From Paenibacillus sonchi (GTDB lineage: Bacteria; Bacillota; Bacilli; Paenibacillales; Paenibacillaceae), in assembly GCF_016772475.1 (NCBI RefSeq), contig NZ_CP068595.1, positions 3,162,001 to 3,226,000 of the forward strand: DNA of 64,000 nt. Direction: 5' to 3'. Shown one piece after another: positions 35,520-46,124 of the stretch. The notes beneath the pieces are model-generated. The model saw only the letters and a program-made list of their open reading frames with translations. It made no database searches and was not told the DNA's origin. Numbering within the stretch: position 1 is the first letter of the stretch; each line of letters starts with the position of its first letter. The position numbers and the translations under genes were made by a program.

Positions 35520-38500
35520 TTGAAGAAAATTTTAGCTTTTATTATGATGTTTGGTTTGCTTATCGGGATGGTACCGCCAATGGAGGCAAGTGCAGCAGCC
35601 AACATCGCAGCTAACAAAACTGCAACAGCAAGCTCAAGTGAGGATTCAACTAAAACACCGGATAAGGCTATTGATGGAAACGCTTCAACAAGGTGGTCCT
35701 CCAATTATTCCGATCCCCAGTGGATCAGCATTGATCTTGGGAGCGTAAACAATGTGAATGGCGTGATGCTGAACTGGGAGGTTGCCTTCGGTAAAGCGTA
35801 CCAGATTCAGGTATCCACGGATAACAGCAAATGGACTACGGTTTACTCCACTACAACAGGAGACGGCGGGATTGATAATATTTCATTTGCAGCAACAAGT
35901 GCAAGATATGTAAGGATGTATGGAACACACAGGGCAACGGAATACGGGTATTCTCTCTGGGATTTTGAAGTGTATTCGGACAGCGGACCGGTGGATCATG
36001 GAATTATTTCCGGTGCAGTTTATAAGCTTACAGCACTGCATAGCGGCAAAAGCCTGGATGTGGCAGGAGGTTCTGCTTCAGACGGAGCTAACGTGCAGCA
36101 GTGGACGGACAATGGGAACGCCCAGCAGAAGTGGAAGGTCATTGACGTTGGCAATGGATTCTATACATTGATCGCTCAATCCAGCGGCAAGGCATTGGAT
36201 GCCGCTGGCCCCTCAACTGCAGATGGAGCCAATGTGCAGCAGTGGACGGATAACGGTGCGGTCACACAGCAGTGGAAAATAACCGGTGCAGGCGGGGGAT
36301 ATTACAAGTTAATCTCCAAAAGCAGCGGCAAAGCATTGGATGTGGCAGGAGGCTCAACCGCAGACGGAGCCAATGTCCAGCAGTGGACGGACAACGGAAA
36401 TGCTCAACAGAGATGGAAATTTACGCAGATTACAACTACCGCAGACACCATACCCCCAACCCCGCCAACAGACCTTAAAAGCCCCTCAAAAACAGCAACA
36501 AGCATAAGCCTTACTTGGACAGCATCCACGGACAACGTGGGAGTAACAGGGTACGACATTTATAACGGAACAGCGCTGGCCGGGTCCAGCACAACAACAA
36601 GCTATACTGTAACCGGCTTGACGGCCAATACAGCATACAGTTTCACCGTAAAGGCGAAAGATGCAGCAATGAACATATCAGCGGCAAGTACGGCTCTGAG
36701 TGTAACCACCAGTGCAATTTCCACACATTCGGGATTTTATATTAACGGAAATACATTATATGATGCCAACGGAAAACCCTTTGTGATGAGAGGAATTAAC
36801 CACGCTTACAACTGGTACAAGGGCCAGGAGTCTGTTGCCATTCCGGCAATAGCCAAAACGGGTGCTAACACCGTAAGAATTGTACTATCAGACGGCCAGC
36901 AATGGTCAAAAGACAGTTTGGCAGCCATACAAAATCTGATCACCCTGTGCGAACAGAACAAAATGGTGGCAGTTGTCGAAGTCCATGACGGGACCGGCTC
37001 TGATAGTGAAGCTGTGCTTAATAATATTGCAAATTACTGGATTGAAATGAAAAGTGCGCTCATCGGTAAAGAAAAAACCGTCATTCTCAACATCGCTAAT
37101 GAGTGGTACGGCACATGGGATGGGGCAAACTGGGCCAAAGGATATACTTCTGTTATACCGAAGCTTAGAAATGCCGGGATTAAGAATACCATTATGGTTG
37201 ACGGAGCAGGATGGGGGCAATATCCGCAATCCATCATTGATTATGGAACACAGGTTTTTAATGCGGACCCTCTGAAAAATACGATGTTCTCGATTCATAT
37301 GTACGAATACGCAGGAGGAAACGCGGCAACAGTTAAGAGTAACATTGACAATGTATTAAATAAGAATCTGGCGCTGGTTATCGGTGAATTCGGAATAAAG
37401 CATACCAACGGTGATGTCGATGAAGCGACAATTATGAGTTATTCCCAGCAAAAAGGCGTCGGGTATCTGAGGATGGTCGTGGAAAGGAAACGGCACCGGG
37501 CTGGAGTATCTGGATATGTCAAACGATTGGGCAGGAACCAGCTATACTGAACAAGGGAATACCATCATCAACGGGCCGAACGGAATTAAAGCAACCTCGA
37601 AGCGGAGCACGGTATTTGAAGACACATCCGACAATCAGCCGCCGACCACACCTTCGAATTTGTCCGCCACCTCGCCAACATATTCTACAGTTGCGCTGAC
37701 TTGGACGGGTTCAACAGACAATGTAGGTGTGGCGGGGTACAATATTTATCAGAACGGAACCTTGGTTCATATCAGCCCGACTACTAACTACACTGTGACA
37801 GGCCTCAAAGCAAGTACAACTTATGCATTTACTGTAAAAGCGGTTGATGCAGCCGGCAACCTGTCTGCCGCAAGCAATGCCGTGAGTATAAAAACCTCTG
37901 ACAGCAGTGATAAAACAGCGCCTACAGCGCCGGCAGGACTTGTTGTGGTGCCTGCAATTACAACAGCCAATCTGACCTGGACCGCGTCAACTGACAACAT
38001 TGGCGTTGCTGGCTACAACATTTATGTGGATGGAGTACTGCAAGGCACCAGTGCAACGACAAGCTATAGAGCATCCGGTTTGAAAGGTACAACAGCGTAT
38101 ACCTTTACCGTTAAGGCTTTTGATGATGCAGGCAATGAATCGGCCGCAAGCAATGCTGTTGAAATAACTACGGGCGATCCCGGCAATGTTCAAGTCATTG
38201 ATCCGGGGATTATCGGCAATTACAGCACTTGGTATGTTGGAATTAATGGTACCGACAAACCGGCTGTGCCTACAGTTGCTCAACTGACTTACCTGGATAA
38301 TGGCGGATTGAATATGAGCTTTAACCTGCAAACGGAGAACTATCCAAGTTTCCAGGTAGATCCGGCCCCTGTTGCGGATTGGAGCAGTTACAGTAATATG
38401 AATCTCATCATTTCCAATCCTAATGCAGCTGAGATACAGATCCAACCGATTGTCAAAGATGGTGACTGGAAATGGGTTGAATTGGGACAGTACATTAAAG

Positions 38501-39207
38501 TCCCTGCAAAAACTACAATGATCGCTACTGTACCTTTGACGGGTCTCACGAACAAAGATGTAAACCGTATTATTTTACGTGTACAAGGTGGAAGCGGAGG
38601 GTTAGCGGGCAGCCTTCAATTGCATACCATCAGTTTTGATCTGGAGCCGGCAGCGTATGCTTCGACGATCGCAGAGATGAACCGTCCCAAAACAGCCAGC
38701 TTCTATCCATGGGATCTTGTTGAATCCTCATACACTGGGAATGAATCCAGCGGATTGGATGGAGAAACCCTCTTTGTAAAATATAAATCTACGATAAGCG
38801 ATACGATTGCAGCAGGTGTAGCTACAGAAACTAAGCCTGGTCTGGGGATCGGAGATGACTGGTCAAAGTATGCAAGCGTTTCCAGCACTCTGACTAATAC
38901 CGGCACGAGTGCAATTCATGTTTCTTTGGTAGTCAGGACCGGAGGGGGCTGGGTATGGCAGGAGACAGGAGGCCAAACAGCAGCCGATCCTACAGTTGAA
39001 AGAATTATTGCTCCGGGTGAATCTGTCGATGTCGTCTATGCATTTCATTCCCCGATTTGGAAATCGGCAAAAACAAATTGGAGCAATAATGCCGGATTGG
39101 AAAATGCAATTGACGTAAGGGGAGTTCAATTCAAGGTATATGCCGGTTCAGGTGAAACCGTATCGGCTGGAACGCTCCGGATTACGAATTTTAAGTTGAA
39201 TTTCTAA
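35520..39207 (+). pseudogene. Modular secreted GH5 glycoside hydrolase (mannanase-like), frameshifted in the catalytic domain
   Basis: TTG start behind GGGAGG; signal peptide to about residue 26. Modules in order: F5/8 type C (CBM32, about 28-150), ricin-type beta-trefoil with three QQW repeats (about 165-305), fibronectin III (about 315-400), GH5 (about 405-660) with acid/base Glu in LNIANEWYG and nucleophile Glu in VIGEFGIKH. In the next frame: S-W-K-G-N-G-T-G-L-E-Y-L-D, two more fibronectin III modules and two C-terminal beta-rich modules, probably carbohydrate-binding. One extra base (or two missing) at 37467-37474 breaks the frame just before W-S-W. Both catalytic residues precede the shift. 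Confidence 0.9.
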
Positions 39208-39225
39208 GAGCTAAAGAATACAAAG

Positions 39226-39269
39226 AAAATGGCGGCAGAGGGAGTAACTTCCCGGATGCCGCCATTTTT
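39226..39269 (+). terminator. Terminator of the GH5 gene
   Basis: AAAATGGCGGCA ... TGCCGCCATTTTT. A second small hairpin (AACCTGGCAGAAATGCCAGG) follows at 39281. The rest of the 290-bp gap before helD shows nothing clear. Confidence 0.85.
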
Positions 39270-39497
39270 GGAATCAAAAAAACCTGGCAGAAATGCCAGG
39301 TTATTATAGGTAAAACCGTTGCAAACAAATAAGCATTGTGCTAAAGTTGAAGAACTGTCGATGTTTTTTTTGATTAAAACACAGATAACGCATTTTATCT
39401 ACACCTTTATTGTAGCAGATGGAAATGCATTTTGTCAACAGTCCTTTTTTCTTTGCTAACTTCGTTTGAGAAGGAGTGTATTCAGGAGATGATGAAC

Positions 39498-41901
39498 ATG
39501 AATGAATGGCAGCAGGAGCAGCAGCGGCTGAATCTGGTTAAGGAAAAACTGACATCCGCGATCGTTGAACTGGAGCCCAAGATAGGCCAATTAAAGGATC
39601 AGGCGGCGGATATCCGCAAAAGATTCTGGGAAGAGGTTACGGTCAACACCAGCACGGACGAGGATTTCGAAGAAACCTTTTTCACGATTAATCAGCAATC
39701 CGCAGTGTTGTCCGAACGGGAACGCAGCCATAAACGGCTCGTGCAGCAGTGGAAAAATATGAACCGGCTGCTGCCCTCTCCTTATTTTGGACGCGTTGAT
39801 TTTCTGGAAGATGGCCAGGGGATTACGGAGCAAGTGTATATCGGAGTGTCCTCCTTCGCCGATACGGATGGTCTGAGCTTTCTGGTATATGACTGGCGTA
39901 CTCCAATTGCGAGTCTTTACTATGACTATCCTCCGGGCAAGGCAGCCTATGAAACGCCGGGAGGGCGCATCACGGGGACCATGAACCTGAAGCGTCAATA
40001 CCAGATCCGTGACGGTCATCTCCAGCACATGTTCGATTCGAGTTTAACCATCGGCGACGAATTGCTCCAGCAGGTGCTCGGTGGAGGGGCAAATGCGCAA
40101 ATGAAAAGCATCGTGGCGACGATTCAAAAAGAGCAGAACGCGATTATCCGCAACGATAGAAGCAAGATGCTCATTGTGCAGGGGGCAGCCGGAAGCGGGA
40201 AAACCTCTGCGGCGCTGCAGCGCGTAGCATACCTGCTGTATAAACACCGCGAAAGGCTCACGGCGGATCAGATTGTTCTCTTCTCGCCTAACCCCATGTT
40301 CAACAGCTACGTCTCTACAGTTCTTCCTGAGCTGGGGAAGAGAATATGCAGCAGACCACCTTCCAGGAATATCTGGAGTATTGGCTCGGATCAACGTTTC
40401 GCCTGGAGGACCCGTTCGATCAGATCGAATATGTGCTGACCGGACAGCAAGGACCAGAATATAAGGCCCGTATGAATGGAATTCAATATAAAGCGTCGGA
40501 AGCCTACCTTCAGGCACTCCGCAGGTATTCGGTGTGGCTGGAGCGGGAAGGCATGAGGTTTGTCAGCATCCGTTTCCGGGATCGTGTGTTGATCTCTGAT
40601 GAGCAGATCAAAGCCAAATTCTACAGCTATGATGCTTCGATCCGCCTGGCCAACCGTATCACACTTGTCCAGAAATGGCTGCTGCAGGAGCTGGCCCGGC
40701 TGGAGAGGGTAGAGCAGGGAGCAGACTGGGTACAGGAGGAGCTTAACTATCTGGACGGGGAGCAGTACGCTGAAGTATTCAGTATGCTGCACAAAGACCG
40801 GGGGGTTTTTGACTTTGCCGAAAAATATGCCCGGATCGATGAAATAGTCCGCAACAAGCCCCGCCCGGACGAGGGTGATTTTGATTTTGCCGAGCGGGAG
40901 GAAGAGCTGCTGACCCGGATGATCGTGAAAGAGCAATTCCAACCCCTGAGACGGAATGTAAAACAATTCTCGTTTATAGATATGCTTGGGCTGTATGGCC
41001 AGCTGTTCAGCGATGAAGCTGCATACAGGGAAATGACAGATGAAGCTGAGGTGCCGGAGTGTTGGCCGGAAATCTGCGTGCATACCAAAGATAAGCTGAG
41101 CCGGAACGAACTGTTGTATGAAGATGCTACACCCTATCTGTATCTAAAAGAACTTGTCGAAGGTACCCGGACCAACACTCAGGTGCGGCATATATTCATC
41201 GATGAAGGTCAGGATTATTCGATGTTTCAGTATGAGTTTCTCAAAAGACTTTTTCCCGTGCACGGATGACCGTCCTCGGTGATTTCAGTCAGGCCATCTT
41301 TACACAGGCCACGAACCTGCACGGGATCGGTTCGCCGTTGGTCCGGCTCTATGGCGAGGAGGAGACCAGCCAGTTTCTTCTTGTCCGCAGTTACCGTTCT
41401 ACCCGTGAAATTGTGGAGTTCACGAAGCCGCTTTTGCCGGGCGGAGAAACAATTGTACCTTTTGAGCGAAGCGGAAGGAAGCCCACCCTCACGAGGCTGG
41501 AGAGCAGCGGGCGACGGGTGGAGCGAATAGCGGCAGATATCGCGGCGCTTCAGGCTGAAGGCTATACATCCATCGCCGTGATTACGAAAACCGCTGCCGG
41601 GAGCACAGAAGCCTATGAGGCTCTGGCAGCCGGGGGGGTCAAAGAGCTGCGGCTGATCACAAAGAACACGCCTACTTTTGACAAGGGGATACTGGTCATT
41701 CCCGCGTATCTCGCTAAGGGGGTAGAATTTGATGCCGTGTTGATTTACGATGCCTCCTTGCAGTCCTATCACCGGGAGAACGAGCGCAAGCTCTTTTATA
41801 CAGCATGTACACGGGCAATGCACCGGCTTCTGCTGTACACGACAGGGGAATGGACACCTTTCGTTCAGGCGGTAGACACATCTTTGTATGAGCTGGTGTA
41901 G
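39498..41901 (+). pseudogene. helD: RNA polymerase recycling helicase HelD, with two one-base frameshifts
   Basis: Start ATG 39498, 9 nt after AGGAG. The N-terminal coiled coil (WQQEQQRLNLVKEKLTSAIV) that enters RNA polymerase is followed by the UvrD-like motor: Walker A GAAGSGKTSAALQRVAYLLY, DEGQDYS, GDFSQAIF, VLIYDAS and LFYTACTRAMHRLLLY. Frame 1 ends after LPELGK; restoring one G in the GGGG at 40333-40338 gives E-E-N-M-Q-Q-T-T-F. Frame 2 ends after RLFPVHG; restoring one C in the CCC at 41255-41257 gives R-A-R-M-T-V-L-G-D. Otherwise full length, so sequencing error is a serious alternative to true loss. Confidence 0.9.
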
Positions 41902-42010
41902 CAGACAGTTCCCAGAGGCTACCTTAAGCTGGTATCGGCTGGACATCCGGAACATGACAGTAAGTTGTCTACTTTCTTATTGTACAATTCAGTGAAAAGG
42001 AGAGTGGATT

Positions 42011-42493
42011 ATGAACACTTATACCGTTCACAAACAAAAGCTGATCATAACAGGAGTTGCTGTACGTACTACAAACGCAGAAGAGGCGGGACCGGAGGGG
42101 AGATTGCCCAAGCTGTGGGAAACTTATTTTCAGAGCAATCTCTTATCTGCGGCGGGAGGCGAAAATCCGCATTTCATTTACGCTGTGTACACGGATTATG
42201 AGAGCGACGCAAACGGAGCTTATACCGTTATAATTGGGCATGAATCAAGCGCTGAGCTGGTCCCGGATGACAAGAATCATGTCGTTGTGGCCGTCCCCGG
42301 GAGTAAATACAGGGTATTCACGACGAAAAAAGGGCCTGTGTATGAAGTGGTGGCACAAGCGTGGCGCGAGATTTGGGCCTATTTCGGGGAATCCACAGAG
42401 ATGAGAGCCTACACAGGCGACTTTGAGCTGTATGATGCCAGAGACTTTGATCCAACAAACACAGAGCTGCAAATTTACATCGCTATAAAATAA
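42011..42493 (+). CDS. GyrI-like / AraC effector-binding domain protein
   Basis: 160 residues, ATG behind AAGGAG. Stand-alone effector-binding fold: KLIITGVAVRTTNAEE, LWETYFQ, YAVYTDYESDANGAYTVIIG and DFELYDARDFDPTNTELQIY, with the conserved final acidic strand. Such proteins bind small amphipathic ligands or, as SbmC/GyrI, protect gyrase; the role here is unknown. Followed by a small terminator. Confidence 0.85.
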   Translation: MNTYTVHKQKLIITGVAVRTTNAEEAGPEGRLPKLWETYFQSNLLSAAGGENPHFIYAVYTDYESDANGAYTVIIGHESSAELVPDDKNHVVVAVPGSKYRVFTTKKGPVYEVVAQAWREIWAYFGESTEMRAYTGDFELYDARDFDPTNTELQIYIAIK

Positions 42494-42499
42494 TGAGCT

Positions 42500-42527
42500 A
42501 AGGCGCCCAAAGCCGGGCGTCTTTTTA
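42500..42527 (+). terminator. Terminator
   Basis: GCGCCC-AAAGCC-GGGCGT followed by CTTTTT. Confidence 0.6.
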
Positions 42528-42685
42528 TATGGATCGAAGTGAGAGAGAATTCCGATTTTTGAATTTGAGGTTTTTAGAAATTTTCTGTGACTTTACGCTA
42601 GGATAAACTTAATCTATTTTATGCGTTTTATGGTATAATATCTAGGTAATTGATGTATAATAACATTAAATGTAGGGGCAGCTGC

Positions 42686-43054
42686 GTGTATGAGATTGTT
42701 TTTTATGAAGATAAGAATGGTAATTCTGATGTTGAACAATTCATCGACGATCTGACAGCACAAGCGCCAAAAAATAAAAATGCGAGAATCCAATTAGACC
42801 AAATGGAAGTCGCTTTAGATCGGTTAGAACAATTAGGGCCGCTCGCAGGTTATAATTTTGTTGATAAACTTACGAAAGACATTTGGGAAATTACTCCGGG
42901 TGTTAATAGAGTCTTGTTATTTTTGTGGGATGGCAACAAATATGTTCTTCTCTCTCATTTTCGAAAAAAGACTGGGAAGACACCAAGAAGTGAGATCAAG
43001 AAGGCAGAACTTCGCAGGAAGGATTGGTTGGAACGCCAGGCAAAGGAGGAATGA
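42686..43054 (+). CDS. higB: HigB-like toxin (RelE/Gp49 family)
   Basis: 122 residues from GTG 42686, 7 nt after AGGGG; the upstream ATG at 42650 lacks a site. Family features: YEIVFYEDKNGNSDVEQFID, LDRLEQLGPLAGYNFVDKL, the central IWEITPGVNRVLLF and YVLLSHFRKKTGKTP, matching the phage-derived Gp49/HigB toxins that cleave mRNA on the ribosome. The downstream gene encodes an Xre-type antitoxin, an order (toxin first) typical of HigBA. Confidence 0.88.
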   Translation: MYEIVFYEDKNGNSDVEQFIDDLTAQAPKNKNARIQLDQMEVALDRLEQLGPLAGYNFVDKLTKDIWEITPGVNRVLLFLWDGNKYVLLSHFRKKTGKTPRSEIKKAELRRKDWLERQAKEE

Positions 43055-43058
43055 CGAA

Positions 43059-43373
43059 GTGAAGACGTGGAGAGCCAAGAAACAGGAAATCCATGAAAAG
43101 CTTGGATCAGAACGATCTGAAGTCCTAGAGATTACCGCACAGCTTATTAATTTAATTCATAAACGTCGTCTCGAGTTAGGTCTAACTCAGGAGCAGCTAG
43201 CGGCTAGGATCATCGAGCGTGGCGGCAATTTGCGCCAAGAACACATTGCCCGTATCGAAACTGGAGCAGTAGTACCACGGATCGATACGTTGGTTACCAT
43301 AGCAAGAGCACTCGATCTTGATTTATTTAATCTAAAAGGAACAGAAGAAGCGGCCTCGAGAACTTACGCATGA
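43059..43373 (+). CDS. higA: HigA-like antitoxin (Xre family)
   Basis: 104 residues from GTG 43059, 9 nt after AGGAGG and 4 nt past the toxin stop. The helix-turn-helix lies in RRLELGLTQEQLAARI and QEHIARIETGAVVPRIDTLV, ending in ALDLDLFNLK. The N-terminal helix (AKKQEIHEKLGSERSEVLEI) likely wraps the toxin. It should neutralise HigB and autorepress the pair. Confidence 0.88.
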   Translation: MKTWRAKKQEIHEKLGSERSEVLEITAQLINLIHKRRLELGLTQEQLAARIIERGGNLRQEHIARIETGAVVPRIDTLVTIARALDLDLFNLKGTEEAASRTYA

Positions 43374-43427
43374 ATTTGTACTGAAGACTTACTTCAACGG
43401 CGGAGCGGCCAGCGGTAATACTTAAAA

Positions 43428-43472
43428 TAAAACAGGACGTTTCCCTGGTATCTTACGGGGGCGTCCTGTTTT
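43428..43472. terminator. Bidirectional terminator between higA and the LysR gene
   Basis: AAAACAGGACG ... CGTCCTGTTTT, between convergent genes. Confidence 0.8.
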
Positions 43473-43481
43473 GCAAAGGAA

Positions 43482-44354
43482 TTACATCTCCAGGAAAGCC
43501 TCAGCCGCAAGTGACAGGGACGAATGCTTGCGAACAGCGATGCCAATATGGCGGTCAGGGATGGGGACTGCCGTGTGAAGCTCTACTAAAGATCCTCCCG
43601 TAATACGTGAGGCCACAAAAGCCCGAGGCAGGAAGGCTGCTCCATATCCCCGCTCGGCAAATTCGGTGAGCATTTCCAGACTGTTCAGTTCAAAGTCGGC
43701 TTCGGCTTCTATCCCCTGGGACCGCAACCATTCTTCAATGAAGGAACGCGTGGTGCTGCCCGGGGACAGCATCAGGAGCGGGAGCTCCATCAACCGTTCC
43801 GTCGGCAGGGGTTCCCGCGACCAGTCTGCAAAGGCAGTTCCCACAACCGCGCAAAAAGGTGAGGCATGGGAGGCCACGATCCTAATCTCTTCGTCGGATA
43901 CGGGCAGATAAATATAGCCGAGGTCCAACGAGCCCCGCTTCAACCGCTCCAGGATGAGGCTGGTCTTCTCCTGCGACAATTGAATGCGAATGTTGGGATA
44001 GCGGGCATGAAACTGGTCGAGCAGGGGGACAATGAAATCCTTAATAATTGCCCCGTTCGCACCGATTCGCAGCCGGCCTTCACGGTACTGCTTCATATTT
44101 TTCATTTGACGCTCAGCGGAGTCAAGTTCCTCGAAGGCCTGCCGGACATGCAGATACAGAGTTTGTCCTTCTTGTGTTAACCGGACGCCCTTGGATAACC
44201 GGTCAAACAGCCGGACGCCAAGGGCTTCTTCAAGCTGCTTGATCGCGTAGCTGACGGATGGCTGCGTCATATTGAGGTTTTGTGCAGCTTTGGTTAGATT
44301 GGAACAATCAGAGGCATGGAGGAAAATACGGTACCATTCACTGTTGATGATCAC
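43482..44354 (-). CDS. LysR family transcriptional regulator
   Basis: 290 residues from GTG 44352-44354. N-terminal HTH: FLHASDCSNLTKAAQNLN then MTQPSVSYAIKQLEEALG; the rest is the periplasmic-binding-like effector domain. It is divergent from aroC with a 109-bp shared intergenic region, so it is likely the regulator of aroC, and perhaps of itself. Confidence 0.9.
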   Translation of the reverse strand: MIINSEWYRIFLHASDCSNLTKAAQNLNMTQPSVSYAIKQLEEALGVRLFDRLSKGVRLTQEGQTLYLHVRQAFEELDSAERQMKNMKQYREGRLRIGANGAIIKDFIVPLLDQFHARYPNIRIQLSQEKTSLILERLKRGSLDLGYIYLPVSDEEIRIVASHASPFCAVVGTAFADWSREPLPTERLMELPLLMLSPGSTTRSFIEEWLRSQGIEAEADFELNSLEMLTEFAERGYGAAFLPRAFVASRITGGSLVELHTAVPIPDRHIGIAVRKHSSLSLAAEAFLEM

Positions 44355-44463
44355 TTGTTATCAATCCTCTCTATGGCAGATGCTGAATATTACAATTTCA
44401 TTTATTTCAAGTATACCCTTAAACTAATGGATAAAGAACTTTAATGAACAGGGGTGTATTGAA

Positions 44464-45522
44464 ATGGCAGGAAGTACGTTCGGGGAGAGATTAAAAGTGA
44501 CTACGTTCGGAGAATCCCATGGAGAGGCCGTAGGTGCTATTGTGGAGGGGGTTACCCCGGGTGTCGAATTGGACGAAGCATACATCCAAGTTCAGATGGA
44601 CCGGAGAAGACCAGGGCAGTCCTCCGTCACGACTCCCCGGAAGGAATATGATAAGATCCGCATCCTGTCCGGCCTCTTCGAGGGCCGGACAACAGGTACA
44701 CCACTGTGCATCATGCTGGACAATACGGACATGCGCCCGTCGGCGTATGATGATATTAAATCTATGTACCGGCCCGGACATGCGGATTTCACCTATGAGA
44801 AGAAGTACGGGGTTCGTGACTATCGCGGGAGCGGCAGGGCTTCGGGCAGGGAGACGGCGGCCCGCGTGGCTGCGGGTGCGGTTGCGCGCAAGCTGCTGGA
44901 GCATCGGAACGTGAAGGTACTGGCTTATACCACCGAAATCGGCGGCATCCGCTGCGGGACATTTGACCCGGAGGTTATCGAATCCAACGTGGTGCGGGCG
45001 TGCGATCCTGCGGCGGCAGAACGTATGGTTAAGCGGATCAAAGAGCTGGCTGCTAAGGGCGACAGCTGCGGAGGAATTGTGGAATGCCGGATTAGCGGCG
45101 TCCCGGCAGGACTTGGGGAGCCTGTGTTTGACAAGCTGGATGCAGAGCTGGCCAAGGCAATGCTCTCCATCGGGGCGGTCAAAGGCATTGAATTTGGCGC
45201 CGGTTTCCAGGCGGCAGCTATGCTTGGAAGTGAGCACAATGATCAGATGGACGCAAGCGGATTTCAGACGAACCATGCCGGAGGGGTTATCGGCGGCATC
45301 AGCACAGGGGCAGACATCGTCTTCCGTGTGGCCGTCAAGCCGACCTCTTCGATTTCAGTCCCCCAACGGACCATCGACACCGGCGGCAATGAACGGGAAA
45401 TCGTGACCAAAGGCAGGCATGATCCCTGCATCTGCCCCCGCGTTGTGCCGGTGATTGAAGCCATGGCCTGCCTGGTGATTGAGGATCATTACAAGCGGCA
45501 GGCGGCATTGCTGGATAACTAA
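44464..45522 (+). CDS. aroC: Chorismate synthase
   Basis: 352 residues, ATG behind AGGGG. Signatures: TFGESHGEAVGAIVEGVTPG near the N-terminus, RDYRGSGRASGRETAARVAAGAVA, and GRHDPCICPRVVPVIEAMAC at the end. It makes chorismate from EPSP with reduced FMN. The length is that of the shorter type; Bacillus AroF-type enzymes are about 390 residues. It stands alone next to a LysR regulator rather than in an aro/trp cluster, so it may be a second, acquired copy. Confidence 0.93.
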   Translation: MAGSTFGERLKVTTFGESHGEAVGAIVEGVTPGVELDEAYIQVQMDRRRPGQSSVTTPRKEYDKIRILSGLFEGRTTGTPLCIMLDNTDMRPSAYDDIKSMYRPGHADFTYEKKYGVRDYRGSGRASGRETAARVAAGAVARKLLEHRNVKVLAYTTEIGGIRCGTFDPEVIESNVVRACDPAAAERMVKRIKELAAKGDSCGGIVECRISGVPAGLGEPVFDKLDAELAKAMLSIGAVKGIEFGAGFQAAAMLGSEHNDQMDASGFQTNHAGGVIGGISTGADIVFRVAVKPTSSISVPQRTIDTGGNEREIVTKGRHDPCICPRVVPVIEAMACLVIEDHYKRQAALLDN

Positions 45523-45529
45523 AAATTCT

Positions 45530-46032
45530 CCAACCATGGGGAGTGCAGCATGTTCTACAACCAGAAATCCAATTTGGTTAGCATTGCTAGGTGCTGATGT
45601 TATCGTAGTGGACATATCTGAAGAAAATCGGTTGTATGCGATGCAGACTGCATCTGCCGCCGGTGTGGAGCTCAACTATATTTGTTCTGACGGGAAAAAT
45701 GGTCGGTTTATCTTAACTGACTTTCATCCTTTCGCACGTGCATGGATGAACACATACAATTTAAAACAACCAACTGGCAATTACTTTGACGATAGTATTA
45801 AGGAAGAGAAGTTGCCTTTGCTAAGCTGCTGCCTGAAGAGGAACGCTCTGGATTAGGTAAGACTCTAGTACGAAGTTGGACAGTCGGTGAGATTTTAACT
45901 GCAATTGGGAACATGGGGTTATTTATACGGACATTTGAAGAAATACCAAGTCCCACAGATCCGAGGTTTCCAGAGTTTTACACTCTAATTGCAGATAAAA
46001 TTGATATAGAATTATCCCCGCTACATCCCTGA
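45530..46032 (+). pseudogene. SAM-dependent methyltransferase remnant, internal deletion plus frameshift
   Basis: Fragments in order: WLALLGADVIVVDISEENRL and GVELNYICSD (SAM-binding start), then directly KNGRFILTDFHPFARAWMN (post-substrate strand), so about 70-80 codons between are missing. The frame then slips by one base near 45810 and continues as FAKLLPEEERSGLG ... VGEILTAIGNMGLFIRTFEE ... PRFPEFYTLIADK to TGA 46030. No start codon with site. Clearly decayed, unlike the single-lesion genes nearby. Confidence 0.75.
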
Positions 46033-46124
46033 CTATGGAAGACCCTCATTGTTAGCATTGACAGAATATTATTTACGGAATATTATTGATTGACTAAGTT
46101 AATCAATTAAAAAGAGGTGGCCTT

